Source: Mucilaginibacter saanensis
Lineage (GTDB): Bacteria; Bacteroidota; Bacteroidia; Sphingobacteriales; Sphingobacteriaceae
Assembly (NCBI RefSeq): GCF_014200575.1
Contig: NZ_JACHBZ010000008.1
Location: 124,001-188,000, forward strand
Length of the DNA stretch: 64,000 bases
Direction: 5' to 3'
Position numbers and translations under genes: made by a program. Shown here piece after piece: positions 1 through 8,026 of this stretch. The first letter of the stretch is position 1; every line of letters begins with the position of its first letter. The notes under the pieces were generated by a model. The model was not told where the DNA came from, did no database searches, and saw only the letters and a program-made list of their open reading frames with translations.

Positions 1-28
1 AAGAGTGAGTAAATAGTTTGATAAAAAA

Positions 29-1027
29 ATGGAAGATAATAAGATACAAGATTTAAAAGCCACCACGCAATTAACTCACCCTTTAGGGGGCGGGGGGGCT
101 TCAGTTCATGTTTTTGCCCCGGCTACGGTTGCCAATGTAGTTTGTGGTTTTGACGTGCTTGGTTTTGCTGTAAATGAACCCGGCGATGAGGTAATTATGC
201 GCATGACCAATAAACCAGGCATCAGCATTAGTAAAATTACGGGCGATGACGGGCGTTTGCCTTTAGATCCTGCAAAAAATACGGTGAGTGTAAGCGTGCA
301 GCACTACCTGCAAAGTGTCGGCCGTACAGATATTGGCTTGGATATTGAATTGCACAAAAAAATGCCAATCGGCAGTGGCCTGGGTTCCAGCTCGGCCAGT
401 ACGGTGGCAGGCTTGTTTGCTATAAAAACTTTATTGGGTGATGACGCTGATCCGGCCAAACTTTTACCCTTTGCCATGAAAGGCGAGGAAATGGCCTGCG
501 GTCATGGCCATGCCGATAACGTAGCTCCTGCCCTGTTGGGTGGTTTTGTACTTATTCGCAGCTATGAGCCGCTTGATGTGGTACGCCTGCCCCATCCGGC
601 TGGTTTGTATTGTGCGATAGTGTTCCCTGATGTGGATGTACCCACACGTGAGGCCCGCCAGATCATCCGCAAAAACATACAGATGAAGGATGCCGTTACC
701 CAATGGGGCAACATTGCAGGCCTGGTAAGCGGTTTATTTATGCAGGACATAGATTTGATAGGCCGTAGCATGAAAGACGTGCTGGTTGAACCAGTGCGCT
801 CCATGCTGATACCTGATTTTTACAAGATGCGCGAAATGGCCATGGGGCTTGGTGCGGTAAGTTTTGGTATCTCCGGCTCTGGTCCATCGGTTTTTGCGTT
901 TACTAAGGACGACGAAACCGCCAGGCTTATTACTCAAAAATTACAGCAGCATTTAACCAGCCTTAAAATAGGGTCAAATACCTACGTATCCACCATCAAT
1001 GATGCCGGACCGAAGGTGATAGGATAA
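29..1027 (+). CDS. thrB: Homoserine kinase
   Basis: Phosphorylates L-homoserine with ATP to O-phosphohomoserine, the step before threonine synthase; cytoplasmic GHMP-family kinase. The GHMP ATP loop PIGSGLGSSSAS lies at residues 113-124, and the family start motif VFAPATVANVVCGFD is at about 28-42. Family members normally begin only a few residues before that motif; here about 25 extra residues precede it, with a Gly run at 20-23. Bases 60-100, encoding this extension, match an intergenic repeat found elsewhere in the window (48444-48486, 1195-1210). The only in-frame ATG is at 29. A stop codon at 10-12 could end an upstream gene (thrA would be expected, inference). thrC follows, so this is a threonine operon. 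Confidence 0.95.
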   Translation: MEDNKIQDLKATTQLTHPLGGGGASVHVFAPATVANVVCGFDVLGFAVNEPGDEVIMRMTNKPGISISKITGDDGRLPLDPAKNTVSVSVQHYLQSVGRTDIGLDIELHKKMPIGSGLGSSSASTVAGLFAIKTLLGDDADPAKLLPFAMKGEEMACGHGHADNVAPALLGGFVLIRSYEPLDVVRLPHPAGLYCAIVFPDVDVPTREARQIIRKNIQMKDAVTQWGNIAGLVSGLFMQDIDLIGRSMKDVLVEPVRSMLIPDFYKMREMAMGLGAVSFGISGSGPSVFAFTKDDETARLITQKLQQHLTSLKIGSNTYVSTINDAGPKVIG

Positions 1028-1228
1028 GGCCCCACCCAACCCTCCCCTAAAGGGAGAGGGCTTTAAAATAAACGACAGAAGGGTATCACCCTGAGCCTAT
1101 CGGTGCGCGCAGAGACGGCCCTGCCACCATGCTTTGACGGGCTCAGTATGACAGTCATTAAATAGAAACGATGCAAACAAAAAGCTTCAAAAGTCTCACC
1201 CTTTAGGGGGAGATTTAGAGGGGGCTAA
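1027..1228. repeat. Composite intergenic repeat between thrB and thrC
   Basis: Two pyrimidine/purine-rich arms (1029-1062 with CCCTCCCCTAAAGGGAGAGGG; 1193-1228 with CTCACCCTTTAGGGGG and GGAGATTTAG) flank a second element (1083-1157) that starts with CACCCTGAGCC and ends with GGGCTCAGTATGACAGTCAT. The same A-B-A arrangement recurs at 48243-48486. The right arm ends 12 bases before the thrC ATG. Confidence 0.75.
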
Positions 1229-1240
1229 TCCGAAATAAAA

Positions 1241-2551
1241 ATGAAACTCTACAGCACCAACAACACTTCATCTGAAGTATCTTTTAAAGACGCGGTTTTT
1301 AACAGTATGCCGCAGGATAAAGGTTTATATATGCCTATCAGCATTCCGCGTTTGGATGCCGACTTTATCAATAACCTGGATAAATATACCCTGCCTGAAA
1401 TTGCTTTCAAGGTGGCTAAAAACTTGTTGGGTGATGCTATTCCTGAGCATGACCTGAAGACCCTGATTGATGATGCCATTAATTTTGAAGCACCTGTTGT
1501 AAAGCTCGATGAGCAGGTTCGTGTACTGGAGCTTTTCCACGGCCCGTCATTGGCGTTTAAAGATTTTGGCGCCCGTTTCATGAGCCGCGTAATGAGCTAT
1601 TTTTTAGAGGATGGCGAAAAGCAACTCGACGTGCTGGTGGCCACATCAGGCGATACCGGTGGTGCCGTGGCATTAGGCTTTTTAGGAGTACCTAATACCA
1701 GGGTAACTATATTATACCCTCAGGGTAAGGTAAGCGGGGTGCAGGAGCAGCAATTAACTACCAACGGTCAAAACATCCGTGCACTGGAAGTTGACGGCAC
1801 TTTTGATGATTGCCAGGCCCTGGTTAAACAGGCATTTACTGATGCGGAACTTAACGCAAAATTCCGTTTAACATCAGCAAATTCAATCAACATAGCTCGT
1901 TTGGTGCCCCAAACATTTTACTATTTTAACGCTTATGCACAGTTATTAAGGCAAGGTGTTAAAAAGGTGATCTTCTCGGTACCGAGCGGTAACTTTGGTA
2001 ACATTGGCGCCGGTTTGCTGGCCTGGAAAATGGGCCTGCCTGTTGAAAAATTTATTGCGGCTACAAATGTTAATGACACCGTTCCGGAATTTTTAAAAAC
2101 AGGTGTTTATCAGCCTAAGCCATCGGTGGCCACCTTATCCAACGCTATGGATGTAGGTAACCCAAGCAACTGGGTACGTATTGCTGATATGTTTAAGGAG
2201 GATATGGAAGCGTTGAAAAAACTGGTTGTAGGCTTTAAATATAATGACGAGGATACTTTAAAGGCCATTAACTGGGTTTTTGATACGTATGATTACGTGG
2301 TATGCCCGCATACTGCTATAGCATGGCAGGCCTTAACAGATTATCAGCACGACCACCAAAGTGCCGATACTGCCGGTGTGTTTTTATCAACCGCGCATCC
2401 CTGCAAATTTCCGGATGTTTTCAGTGCCGAGATCACTGCTAAAATTGACATTCCTGAGCAGGTTAAAGAGCTGGAGTCAAAAACAAAACTGGCCGTGCCT
2501 TTAAGTAAGAACTTTGACGATTTTAAAACGTATTTGCTGGGTGCTGAATAA
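1241..2551 (+). CDS. thrC: Threonine synthase
   Basis: PLP-dependent enzyme converting O-phospho-L-homoserine to L-threonine, the last step of the pathway begun by the upstream thrB. The PLP lysine is in LAFKDFGAR (K107), and the phosphate-binding ATSGDTGGAVALG follows at about 135-148. The length of 436 residues fits the long bacterial/fungal class rather than the short archaeal class. The ATG at 1241 gives the conserved start MKLYSTNN. It lies 213 bp after thrB, the gap being filled by repeats. A 21-bp perfect inverted repeat follows the stop codon. Nothing is unusual in the protein itself. Confidence 0.96.
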   Translation: MKLYSTNNTSSEVSFKDAVFNSMPQDKGLYMPISIPRLDADFINNLDKYTLPEIAFKVAKNLLGDAIPEHDLKTLIDDAINFEAPVVKLDEQVRVLELFHGPSLAFKDFGARFMSRVMSYFLEDGEKQLDVLVATSGDTGGAVALGFLGVPNTRVTILYPQGKVSGVQEQQLTTNGQNIRALEVDGTFDDCQALVKQAFTDAELNAKFRLTSANSINIARLVPQTFYYFNAYAQLLRQGVKKVIFSVPSGNFGNIGAGLLAWKMGLPVEKFIAATNVNDTVPEFLKTGVYQPKPSVATLSNAMDVGNPSNWVRIADMFKEDMEALKKLVVGFKYNDEDTLKAINWVFDTYDYVVCPHTAIAWQALTDYQHDHQSADTAGVFLSTAHPCKFPDVFSAEITAKIDIPEQVKELESKTKLAVPLSKNFDDFKTYLLGAE

Positions 2552-2563
2552 GTAATGAATAGG

Positions 2564-2636
2564 GTGTCATGGTGAGCTTGTCGAACCATGGTGGGTAGGC
2601 ACTACGCACGAGTCTTCGACAAGCTCACCATGACAG
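2564..2636. repeat. Long inverted repeat after thrC
   Basis: TGTCATGGTGAGCTTGTCGA at 2565-2584 is the exact reverse complement of 2616-2635, with one more paired base inside, around a loop of about 30 bases. It belongs to the TGTCAT-nn-TGAGC repeat family also seen at 21305-21391, 48350-48431 and 53783-53876. It may act as a transcript end for thrBC, although no T-run follows. Confidence 0.8.
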
Positions 2637-2661
2637 GCCTTTTTAATAGAACAACATTGCT

Positions 2662-2693
2662 TTTGAACTGCTTCTGTTGGAATGTTATATTTG
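2662..2693 (+). promoter_or_regulatory. Bacteroidota-type promoter of the lipoprotein-HAD pair
   Basis: TTTG at 2662-2665, then 20 bp, then TATATTTG at 2686-2693, an exact match to the TTTG-N19-21-TAnnTTTG consensus known for Bacteroidota primary sigma factor. The predicted start of transcription falls about 4-6 bases later, at or just after the ATG at 2698, which favours translation from the next in-frame ATG at 2713 or a leaderless start. Confidence 0.7.
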
Positions 2694-2712
2694 ATCAATG
2701 ATTTTTGGCGCT

Positions 2713-3072
2713 ATGTTTAAGAAAAATATAATTATCCTGGTTTGTTTGCTTACAGTTGCTTTAACCGCCTGCAAACACCATGTAAAGTTTGACAGGACTG
2801 ATTGGGATTACGGTGACGGCCTGGCATTTCCGTATCGCGACGGTATGGTGAATGATCTGCTGCAAAACCAGAAGCTGAAAGGTTTGCGGTACCAGGAAGT
2901 TATTCATCTGCTGCATCGCCCCCAACTGAGCAGTAAAACCGAAATGATATATGATGTTGATGAGGCAACCGTTCCCGGGAAATCCAGGTATGTTAAACAG
3001 CTCATTCTGTCATTGAAAGATTCGGTGGTAACCGACGCTAAAATTTACGAGCATACCGATAAAAAGAAATGA
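2713..3072 (+). CDS. Small lipoprotein of unknown function
   Basis: Predicted lipoprotein of 119 residues. Counting from the ATG at 2713, MFKKN is followed by a hydrophobic stretch and a lipobox LTAC with the lipidated Cys at about residue 20. An in-frame ATG at 2698 would add MIFGA, but the promoter at 2662-2693 places the transcript start at about 2698, so 2713 is preferred. After the Cys come basic/His residues and a mixed domain with RYQEVIHLLHRP, a turn typical of small Bacteroidota lipoproteins; I do not recognise a family. The stop overlaps the start of the HAD gene by 4 bp (ATGA), so the two are translationally coupled. Confidence 0.8.
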   Translation: MFKKNIIILVCLLTVALTACKHHVKFDRTDWDYGDGLAFPYRDGMVNDLLQNQKLKGLRYQEVIHLLHRPQLSSKTEMIYDVDEATVPGKSRYVKQLILSLKDSVVTDAKIYEHTDKKK

Positions 3073-3674
3073 TCAACACTATCATATTTGACCTGGGTGC
3101 AGTTTTGATTGACTGGAATCCCCATTACATGTACCGCACCATATTTAACAATGAGCAGGAAATGAAAGATTTTCTGGCCGGCGTTTGCACATCAGACTGG
3201 AACGAGGAGCAGGATGCAGGCAGGTCATTGCAGGAAGGTACTGATTTGCTGGTGGCGCAGTTCCCGGAGCATGAGGCCAATATACGCGCATTTTACGGTC
3301 GTTGGGACGAAATGCTGGGCGAGCCTTTTCATGGCACGGTTGAAATATTCAGACAGTTAAAAGCAAGTAATAAATACAAGATATACGCCCTTACCAATTG
3401 GTCGGCCGAAACTTTTCCGGTAGCCCTGGAACGGTTTGATTTTTTAAGCTGGTTTGATGGTATTGTAGTTTCGGGAACCGAAAAGATGCGCAAACCAGCC
3501 CCTGAGTTTTATCAGTTGTTGCTTGACCGTTATGAGGTAAATGCCCAGGATGCCCTGTTTATTGACGATAACTATCGCAATGTATTGGCAGCCGAAAAGG
3601 CAGGCATTAAAACCATTCACTTTACATCGGCAGAGCAGCTTGAAAAAGAGCTGGAGGCTTTAAATGTTCTTTAA
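3069..3674 (+). CDS. HAD-family hydrolase (YihX-like phosphatase)
   Basis: Haloacid dehalogenase superfamily, IA-type, 201 residues, probably a small-molecule phosphatase. Motif I is FDLGAVLIDW near residue 8, with the nucleophile Asp; motif II is LTNWS at about 112; motif III Lys is in RKPAPEFY at about 140; motif IV is FIDDN at about 164. This pattern (DLGxVLIDW, LTNWSxE) is that of YihX, an alpha-D-glucose-1-phosphate phosphatase in E. coli, but substrate here is not established. The first codon overlaps the lipoprotein stop, and the end of the gene lies in a hairpin facing hisS, which is transcribed towards it. Confidence 0.88.
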   Translation: MINTIIFDLGAVLIDWNPHYMYRTIFNNEQEMKDFLAGVCTSDWNEEQDAGRSLQEGTDLLVAQFPEHEANIRAFYGRWDEMLGEPFHGTVEIFRQLKASNKYKIYALTNWSAETFPVALERFDFLSWFDGIVVSGTEKMRKPAPEFYQLLLDRYEVNAQDALFIDDNYRNVLAAEKAGIKTIHFTSAEQLEKELEALNVL

Positions 3675-3682
3675 AGCCTCCG
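3653..3682. terminator. Hairpin between convergent HAD gene and hisS
   Basis: GGAGGCTTTAAA at 3653-3664 pairs with TTTAAAGCCTCC about 5 bases later. The stem includes the last codons and stop codon of the HAD gene. There is no strong T-run on either side, so a role as bidirectional terminator is an inference from its place between converging genes. Confidence 0.5.
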
Positions 3683-3689
3683 GGCTTAT

Positions 3690-5291
3690 TTATGCCAGAC
3701 GTTCTACAATTTCACTGGCGGTAAGTTTTTCCTGATCGCCTGTGGTCATATTTTTAAAGGAAAGCAGCCCGCTTTGCATTTCGTCGCTACCAATAACTAC
3801 CGTGTAGGGAATATTTTTGTTATTGGCATATTCCATTTGCTTTTTGATTTTGGCTCCTGCCGGGTATAATTCCGCATTGATGTTTTTACGGCGTAACTGC
3901 TGCAGCAATGGCAGACCAAATGCTTCGCCCTCTTTATCAAAATTACAGATCAGTACCTGGGTGCTTTGGTTGGCCGCCGCCGGGAAAAGGTTAAGCTCCT
4001 CCAGTACATCATAAATACGGTCGGCACCAAAGGATATGCCTACACCGGTAAGGCCCTTAAGCCCGAACATACCGGTAAGGTCATCATAACGACCGCCGCC
4101 GCCTATGCTGCCCATGGCTGCTTCGTTAGTTTTAACCTCAAATATGGCGCCTGTGTAATAATTTAGTCCGCGGGCAAGGGTTATGTCAAGTTCAAGTTTT
4201 GCGGTTTGCAGCGGGCAGCTATTGATGTAGTTAAGCACGGTTTCAATTTCGTCGCAGCCTTTTAGCCCGGTTGCTGAACCGGCCAGTGCCTCGCGCAGGC
4301 TTTGCAGCTTTTCGGTATTGGAGCCTTCCAGTAAAATAACCGGTTTTATTTTTTCAATATCAGCCTCGGTAAAACCGCGTTCAAGCAGTTCTTTGATCAC
4401 GCCATCGAGCCCAATCTTGTCTAATTTATCAATGGCTACAGTTAAATCAATGATGTTATCAGCTTTATCTATAATTTCAGCAATCCCCGATAGTATTTTT
4501 CTATTATTAATTTTAATGCTGAAATCCTTTAAGCCAAGCTTGCCCAAAGCCTCGTCATAGATCATAACAAATTCAGCTTCGTTCAGTAAAGAATCAGAAC
4601 CAACTACGTCAGCATCACATTGGTAAAACTCGCGGTAGCGACCACGCTGCGGCCTGTCTGCACGCCAAACTGGCTGCACTTGAAAACGCTTGAATGGGAA
4701 TGTAATCTCGTTCTGATGTTGTACCACATAGCGGGCGAAAGGAACGGTAAGGTCGTAGCGGAGGGCTTTTTCGGAGATGTCTTCGGTTGTCCTTTTTGAT
4801 TCAAAACCTAATTCAGCAGGTGTTAGCTTTAATTCGCCGACACTTATTTTTGAATCCTCTAAATTGATCTTTAATTTGCGTAGAAGTTCTGGGAGAGTAA
4901 TTGATCGGTTAATCCAATCTTGTTTTGTAGCTTCAAAAAGCTCTCCTATACTTACCCAATAATCATGATCTGTTTCATTTCCAGGAGTGACCGCTGCGAT
5001 GTAAGCATCTTTTATCAGCTTTTCAAGAACAGGCAAAAATACATCGTATTGATGCTTAATGTTTGATATATAATCTCCCGAATCCAGCACTTTAAATATC
5101 AACTTATCTCCCTCATCACCATATTTACCAGTAAGGGTTGATAGGTTCTCCATGGTTGGAGTTTCTATCTGCTGATAGCCGTATTTGCGGAATACGCCTT
5201 TAATAGTATCAAAAATATAGTTACGTTTCACCATTTCGGTAGGTGAAAAATCGCGGGTGCCTTTAGGTACGGATGGTTTGATGGATGCCAT
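3690..5291 (-). CDS. hisS: Histidyl-tRNA synthetase with an internal insertion
   Basis: Class II aminoacyl-tRNA synthetase charging tRNA-His. From ATG at 5291 ([15 protein letters not shown]) it is 533 residues; an in-frame TTG at 5306 would add five unlikely residues. Class II features are visible: KGTRDF at the N-terminus, motif 2 [11 protein letters not shown], HisA motifs [14 protein letters not shown] and GGGGRYDDL, and a C-terminal anticodon-binding domain with VLICNFD. Usual length is about 420-465. The excess lies between GDY (about residue 74) and [12 protein letters not shown] (about 174), where about 97 residues replace the roughly 24 found in Bacteroides. That part is AT-rich: 87 G+C in 240 bases at 4801-5040, against 52-54% in two 120-base flanks. 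Catalytic motifs are intact, so it is probably functional. Confidence 0.95.
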   Translation of the reverse strand: MASIKPSVPKGTRDFSPTEMVKRNYIFDTIKGVFRKYGYQQIETPTMENLSTLTGKYGDEGDKLIFKVLDSGDYISNIKHQYDVFLPVLEKLIKDAYIAAVTPGNETDHDYWVSIGELFEATKQDWINRSITLPELLRKLKINLEDSKISVGELKLTPAELGFESKRTTEDISEKALRYDLTVPFARYVVQHQNEITFPFKRFQVQPVWRADRPQRGRYREFYQCDADVVGSDSLLNEAEFVMIYDEALGKLGLKDFSIKINNRKILSGIAEIIDKADNIIDLTVAIDKLDKIGLDGVIKELLERGFTEADIEKIKPVILLEGSNTEKLQSLREALAGSATGLKGCDEIETVLNYINSCPLQTAKLELDITLARGLNYYTGAIFEVKTNEAAMGSIGGGGRYDDLTGMFGLKGLTGVGISFGADRIYDVLEELNLFPAAANQSTQVLICNFDKEGEAFGLPLLQQLRRKNINAELYPAGAKIKKQMEYANNKNIPYTVVIGSDEMQSGLLSFKNMTTGDQEKLTASEIVERLA

Positions 5292-5472
5292 GCGGCAAAT
5301 GTACAAAAAAGCAAATTATGCTGCCACGGGTTTAGCTTTACCGCACAATGTAAACCCAAACTTGCTTACATTAATGTAGCGGTGCTGTTGCGCATTTGCC
5401 CATAGCGCCGTAATTGCTTAAATGACACTCTTTTTACTTAAGCCCCTGCGGAATAATATATTTTTGAAAACC

Positions 5473-5979
5473 ATGAACATTATTGCCCAAACACCGCGCT
5501 TGCTGATCCGTGAATTTACTATTGATGACGAACATCTTTTATTGGAACTTGATGCTGACGAGCGCCTTACCCGGTATGTAAAAAAACGTACGCCGCAGGA
5601 GAGCAAACAGGTTTTTAAGGATACCTTGAAAGAGTACAGAAGCCAGTCGGGATTGGGCCGCTGGGGTATATTTAATGTGGCCGATAATGATTTTATTGGT
5701 GTATGTATCTTAAACTACAGCGAATCTGATAAAAACAGCATTGAGCTGGGTTACCGCCTGCACCTCAAATACTGGGGATCAGGCATAGCTACCGAGCTTG
5801 CGCAGGCCCTGGTGTTTTATGGCTTGAATGAAGTTGGTGTAAAGGAAATATGTGCAGTTACACATCCCGATAATGCGGCATCGCAACGGGTTTTATCAAA
5901 GGCGGGTTTTGAGCGCCATGGCAGAGCTTTTTGGTATGGCGAAGATTTGCCGTTGTTTAAGGTTGGTAGAGCGGGTTGA
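5473..5979 (+). CDS. GNAT-family N-acetyltransferase (RimJ/RimL-like)
   Basis: Acetyl-CoA-dependent N-acetyltransferase of 168 residues from the ATG at 5473 (MNIIAQTPRLLIREF), the usual family start; an upstream in-frame ATG at 5422 would add 17 hydrophobic residues. The Acetyltransf_3 pattern runs TPRLLIREFTIDD, then IELGYRLHLKYWGSGIATE (the acetyl-CoA loop, usually R/Q-x-x-G-x-G/A, here YWGSGIA), then HPDNAASQRVLSKAGF. Substrate unknown; relatives include ribosomal-protein Ser/Ala acetyltransferases and small-molecule enzymes. The stop codon is the first base triplet before a dispersed repeat, and the next gene is convergent. Confidence 0.88.
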   Translation: MNIIAQTPRLLIREFTIDDEHLLLELDADERLTRYVKKRTPQESKQVFKDTLKEYRSQSGLGRWGIFNVADNDFIGVCILNYSESDKNSIELGYRLHLKYWGSGIATELAQALVFYGLNEVGVKEICAVTHPDNAASQRVLSKAGFERHGRAFWYGEDLPLFKVGRAG

Positions 5980-6062
5980 CCTCACCCAACCCTCTCCAAA
6001 GGAGAGGACTTTAAAAAATATTCTTACAAGGTATTCTTTCTGGGGAGATTTAGCCGGGGCTT
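5980..6062. repeat. CCCTTTAGGG-family repeat, two arms
   Basis: Left arm CTCACCCAACCCTCTCCAAA with GGAGAGGAC, right arm GGGGAGATTTAGCCGGGGCT. The right arm matches the end of the thrB-thrC repeat (GGAGATTTAG then G-rich). It fills the gap between the GNAT gene and the convergent phosphatase. Confidence 0.65.
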
Positions 6063-6075
6063 CGCAATAATGCGT

Positions 6076-6516
6076 TTATACACTAGTCAACTCCCGGATG
6101 ATATCCTTGCAGCCGCCTTCAATCAGCATAAAAACGGGTTCAAACTGGGTATCATCATAATAAGGATCGGGTACAACCTTATCGCCCAGTAGTAACTTTA
6201 CTTTTTGCATGTCTTGCTCACTGCGGGCCATATCCAGGATATCGCTCAAGTTGCTTTTGTCCATCACAAAAATATGGTCAAAATAATCAAAATCACTTAC
6301 TTTGAACAACCGGCATACTTGTTTGCTGATGTCAACACCATGATTGTGGGCTGCGCGGGTTGAGCGCTTGTCGGGACCCTCGCCTACATGCCAGTTACCC
6401 GTACCTGCCGAGTCAACTTCCCAATTTAAACCATTTGCAGCTGCCTGGTGCTGCATAATACCCTCGGCCAGTGGCGAGCGGCATATATTACCCAGGCATA
6501 CCATTAGTATCTTCAT
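6076..6516 (-). CDS. Low-molecular-weight protein-tyrosine-phosphatase
   Basis: Cytoplasmic phosphatase of 146 residues, the usual length of the family. The P-loop CLGNICRS is at residues 7-14 with nucleophile Cys7 and Arg13; the general-acid loop VPDPYY holds Asp117. In other bacteria such enzymes dephosphorylate tyrosine kinases of capsule export or arsenate-like substrates; no kinase or capsule gene is nearby, so the target is unknown. Starts at ATG 6516. A short self-complementary repeat lies upstream. Confidence 0.92.
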   Translation of the reverse strand: MKILMVCLGNICRSPLAEGIMQHQAAANGLNWEVDSAGTGNWHVGEGPDKRSTRAAHNHGVDISKQVCRLFKVSDFDYFDHIFVMDKSNLSDILDMARSEQDMQKVKLLLGDKVVPDPYYDDTQFEPVFMLIEGGCKDIIRELTSV

Positions 6517-6542
6517 TTGATTAAGCTCAAAATATATCAGGA

Positions 6543-6606
6543 GTAAAGCTGAAAGGCAAAAGGTTGTTTCTGAATTTCCAAAACCTTTTACCTTTCGCCT
6601 TTATCT
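6543..6606. repeat. AAAGCTGAAAGGC-type inverted repeat
   Basis: AAAGCTGAAAGGCAAAAGGTT is mirrored by AACCTTTTACCTTTCGCC about 25 bases later, imperfectly. Related words (GGCTAAAAGCT, CCTAAAGCTGAG) occur at 23942-23990 and inside the signal peptide region of the gene at 7418-7957. Confidence 0.55.
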
Positions 6607-6621
6607 TTTTACCTCAAAAAA

Positions 6622-7416
6622 TTATCCAAATAACTCATTCAATACCCCGGCCAGGCGTACTCCGGCTTTCAGCATTTGCTGGTTAAGGATATCAATATAT
6701 TTAAAATTGTATTTGTAGCTCAGGTTATCGCCGGTTTTGGTATCGGCATATAACTTTTCGGCAAGTTGGTTACTTTCAAGTAGCCATTCGCTTATAGGGT
6801 CTTTTTGTAGTTTGGTCCGTTGTGCTGCCGTGGTATGATTAATCATGCTAGCATATTCGGTATAGCTCAGTTGTTGAAAATCTATCAGCTGGCTGTCCCA
6901 AACCGAGTGCAGGTTGCTGTCTTTACCAAACCATTGTACCTTCACGTCGTTACCGCCTTTATCACTGGTATGGCCGGTGTGGAGGGGCTGGTGTACATCT
7001 TCCACAATGTGGATCAACATGCGCAGGTAAAGCAGTTTGTTGTTTTTGGCAAGTGTTGGTTTTTTTAATTCAGCTATTAAAAAATTCAATTTGGTATAGG
7101 CATCGGTACTGGTATCCTGTTTTAAATAGGCCTGTAGCTCGGGGTAGGTATAAGCCTTATCCAGGTCAATAAAATGCCAGGTGTACAGGTAGTTGTATGC
7201 CGGGTCTGATTTAATAAAATCGGCCCAGTTGCTGGTAATGGCAACAGATTCGTTACCCAAAATAGCCTGAATAGCTTTACGGGCCTTGGGGGTTAAATAA
7301 CTATCGGCTATTTGGCCGCAAATGCGGTGGCCGTTGGTGCCCCAGGCCATGCTTTGCAGGGGAACGTAAAATATGGCAATAAGCAGAATGAGTTTCCTGA
7401 AAAAGTTTGTTTTCAT
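6622..7416 (-). CDS. Secreted S1/P1 nuclease
   Basis: Zinc-dependent single-strand nuclease/3'-nucleotidase, 264 residues, exported by a Sec signal peptide (MKTNFFRKLILLIAIFYVP, cleavage near SMA-W). After cleavage the mature protein begins WGTNGHRI, matching the family in which the N-terminal Trp and first His bind zinc. Further metal ligands lie in HIVEDVHQPLHTG and GGNDVKVQWFG...NLHSVWD. Length is typical. One base separates its start from the upstream lipoprotein stop, so the two are one transcript. Likely role is nucleic acid breakdown in the periplasm or outside the cell. Confidence 0.93.
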   Translation of the reverse strand: MKTNFFRKLILLIAIFYVPLQSMAWGTNGHRICGQIADSYLTPKARKAIQAILGNESVAITSNWADFIKSDPAYNYLYTWHFIDLDKAYTYPELQAYLKQDTSTDAYTKLNFLIAELKKPTLAKNNKLLYLRMLIHIVEDVHQPLHTGHTSDKGGNDVKVQWFGKDSNLHSVWDSQLIDFQQLSYTEYASMINHTTAAQRTKLQKDPISEWLLESNQLAEKLYADTKTGDNLSYKYNFKYIDILNQQMLKAGVRLAGVLNELFG

Positions 7417-7417
7417 T

Positions 7418-7957
7418 TTACAATGGTTTTGGAATACAGCTTGTTCTTTTTATTAAATGTGCGTTGATGGGTATAACGTTGGATGTGCTTGCAAATTGGA
7501 TAAGCGAATCGGTTTTTTGCTTAACCTTAAAATACTCCTCGTAATCGCCCGACCGGAAACAGCCTTTGTCGTCCTTATAGCTGCCATCGGCATTGCAAAA
7601 TTCGCCTTTAAGATGCAGCGTGTCCTGCCTTTGCGAGTAGGTGCCCTTAATGTATTCGGCCCAGTGACCGCTGTTCATACAGCTATCTGACCCATAATTT
7701 ACCTTGCTGTATGAGCTGATCTTTACAAAAAAAGAATCGCAGTTAAATTTAAGATCATACAAGGAATAAGCAACCAGGCGTTTTTGTGCCGGTACGGAAT
7801 CCTGCTGCCACTCGCCCTGCACATATTTTTGTCCCGGTGTTTGCATGTCAGGGTTTAATGAGCAGGAATTTAAGCCGAAGGCTAAAAGCAGAAAGCCCAA
7901 AGCAATAAGAAAGCTTAAAGCGGGGCTGGAAAGATGAAAGCTAAAAGGCTTCGACAT
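7418..7957 (-). CDS. Lipoprotein of unknown function, upstream of the S1/P1 nuclease
   Basis: Predicted lipoprotein, 179 residues; hydrophobic segment FLIALGFLLLAFGLNSC with lipidated Cys near residue 32. The mature part has regular Asp/Ser-rich beta-like stretches such as GHWAEYIKGTYSQRQDTLHL and four further Cys, and resembles fold-poor Bacteroidota lipoproteins; no family recognised. The first 25 residues are unusually long for a lipoprotein signal and are encoded by DNA (7862-7957) rich in AAAGCTAAAAGGCTT-like words that elsewhere form intergenic repeats. It shares a transcript with the nuclease. Confidence 0.78.
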   Translation of the reverse strand: MSKPFSFHLSSPALSFLIALGFLLLAFGLNSCSLNPDMQTPGQKYVQGEWQQDSVPAQKRLVAYSLYDLKFNCDSFFVKISSYSKVNYGSDSCMNSGHWAEYIKGTYSQRQDTLHLKGEFCNADGSYKDDKGCFRSGDYEEYFKVKQKTDSLIQFASTSNVIPINAHLIKRTSCIPKPL

Positions 7958-7985
7958 AAACTATTTGCTATAAAAGCAGTAAATA

Positions 7986-8026
7986 AAAAGCCCCCCTCCT
8001 TCAGGAGAGAGGTTGGGGTGAGGCTC
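7986..8026. repeat. Single arm of the CCCTTTAGGG-family repeat, reversed
   Basis: Reverse complement reads GAGCCTCACCCCAACCTCTC then TCCTGAAGGAGGGGGGC, the same left arm seen at 5980. It lies directly after the fumC stop codon and may form its 3' hairpin. Confidence 0.55.
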
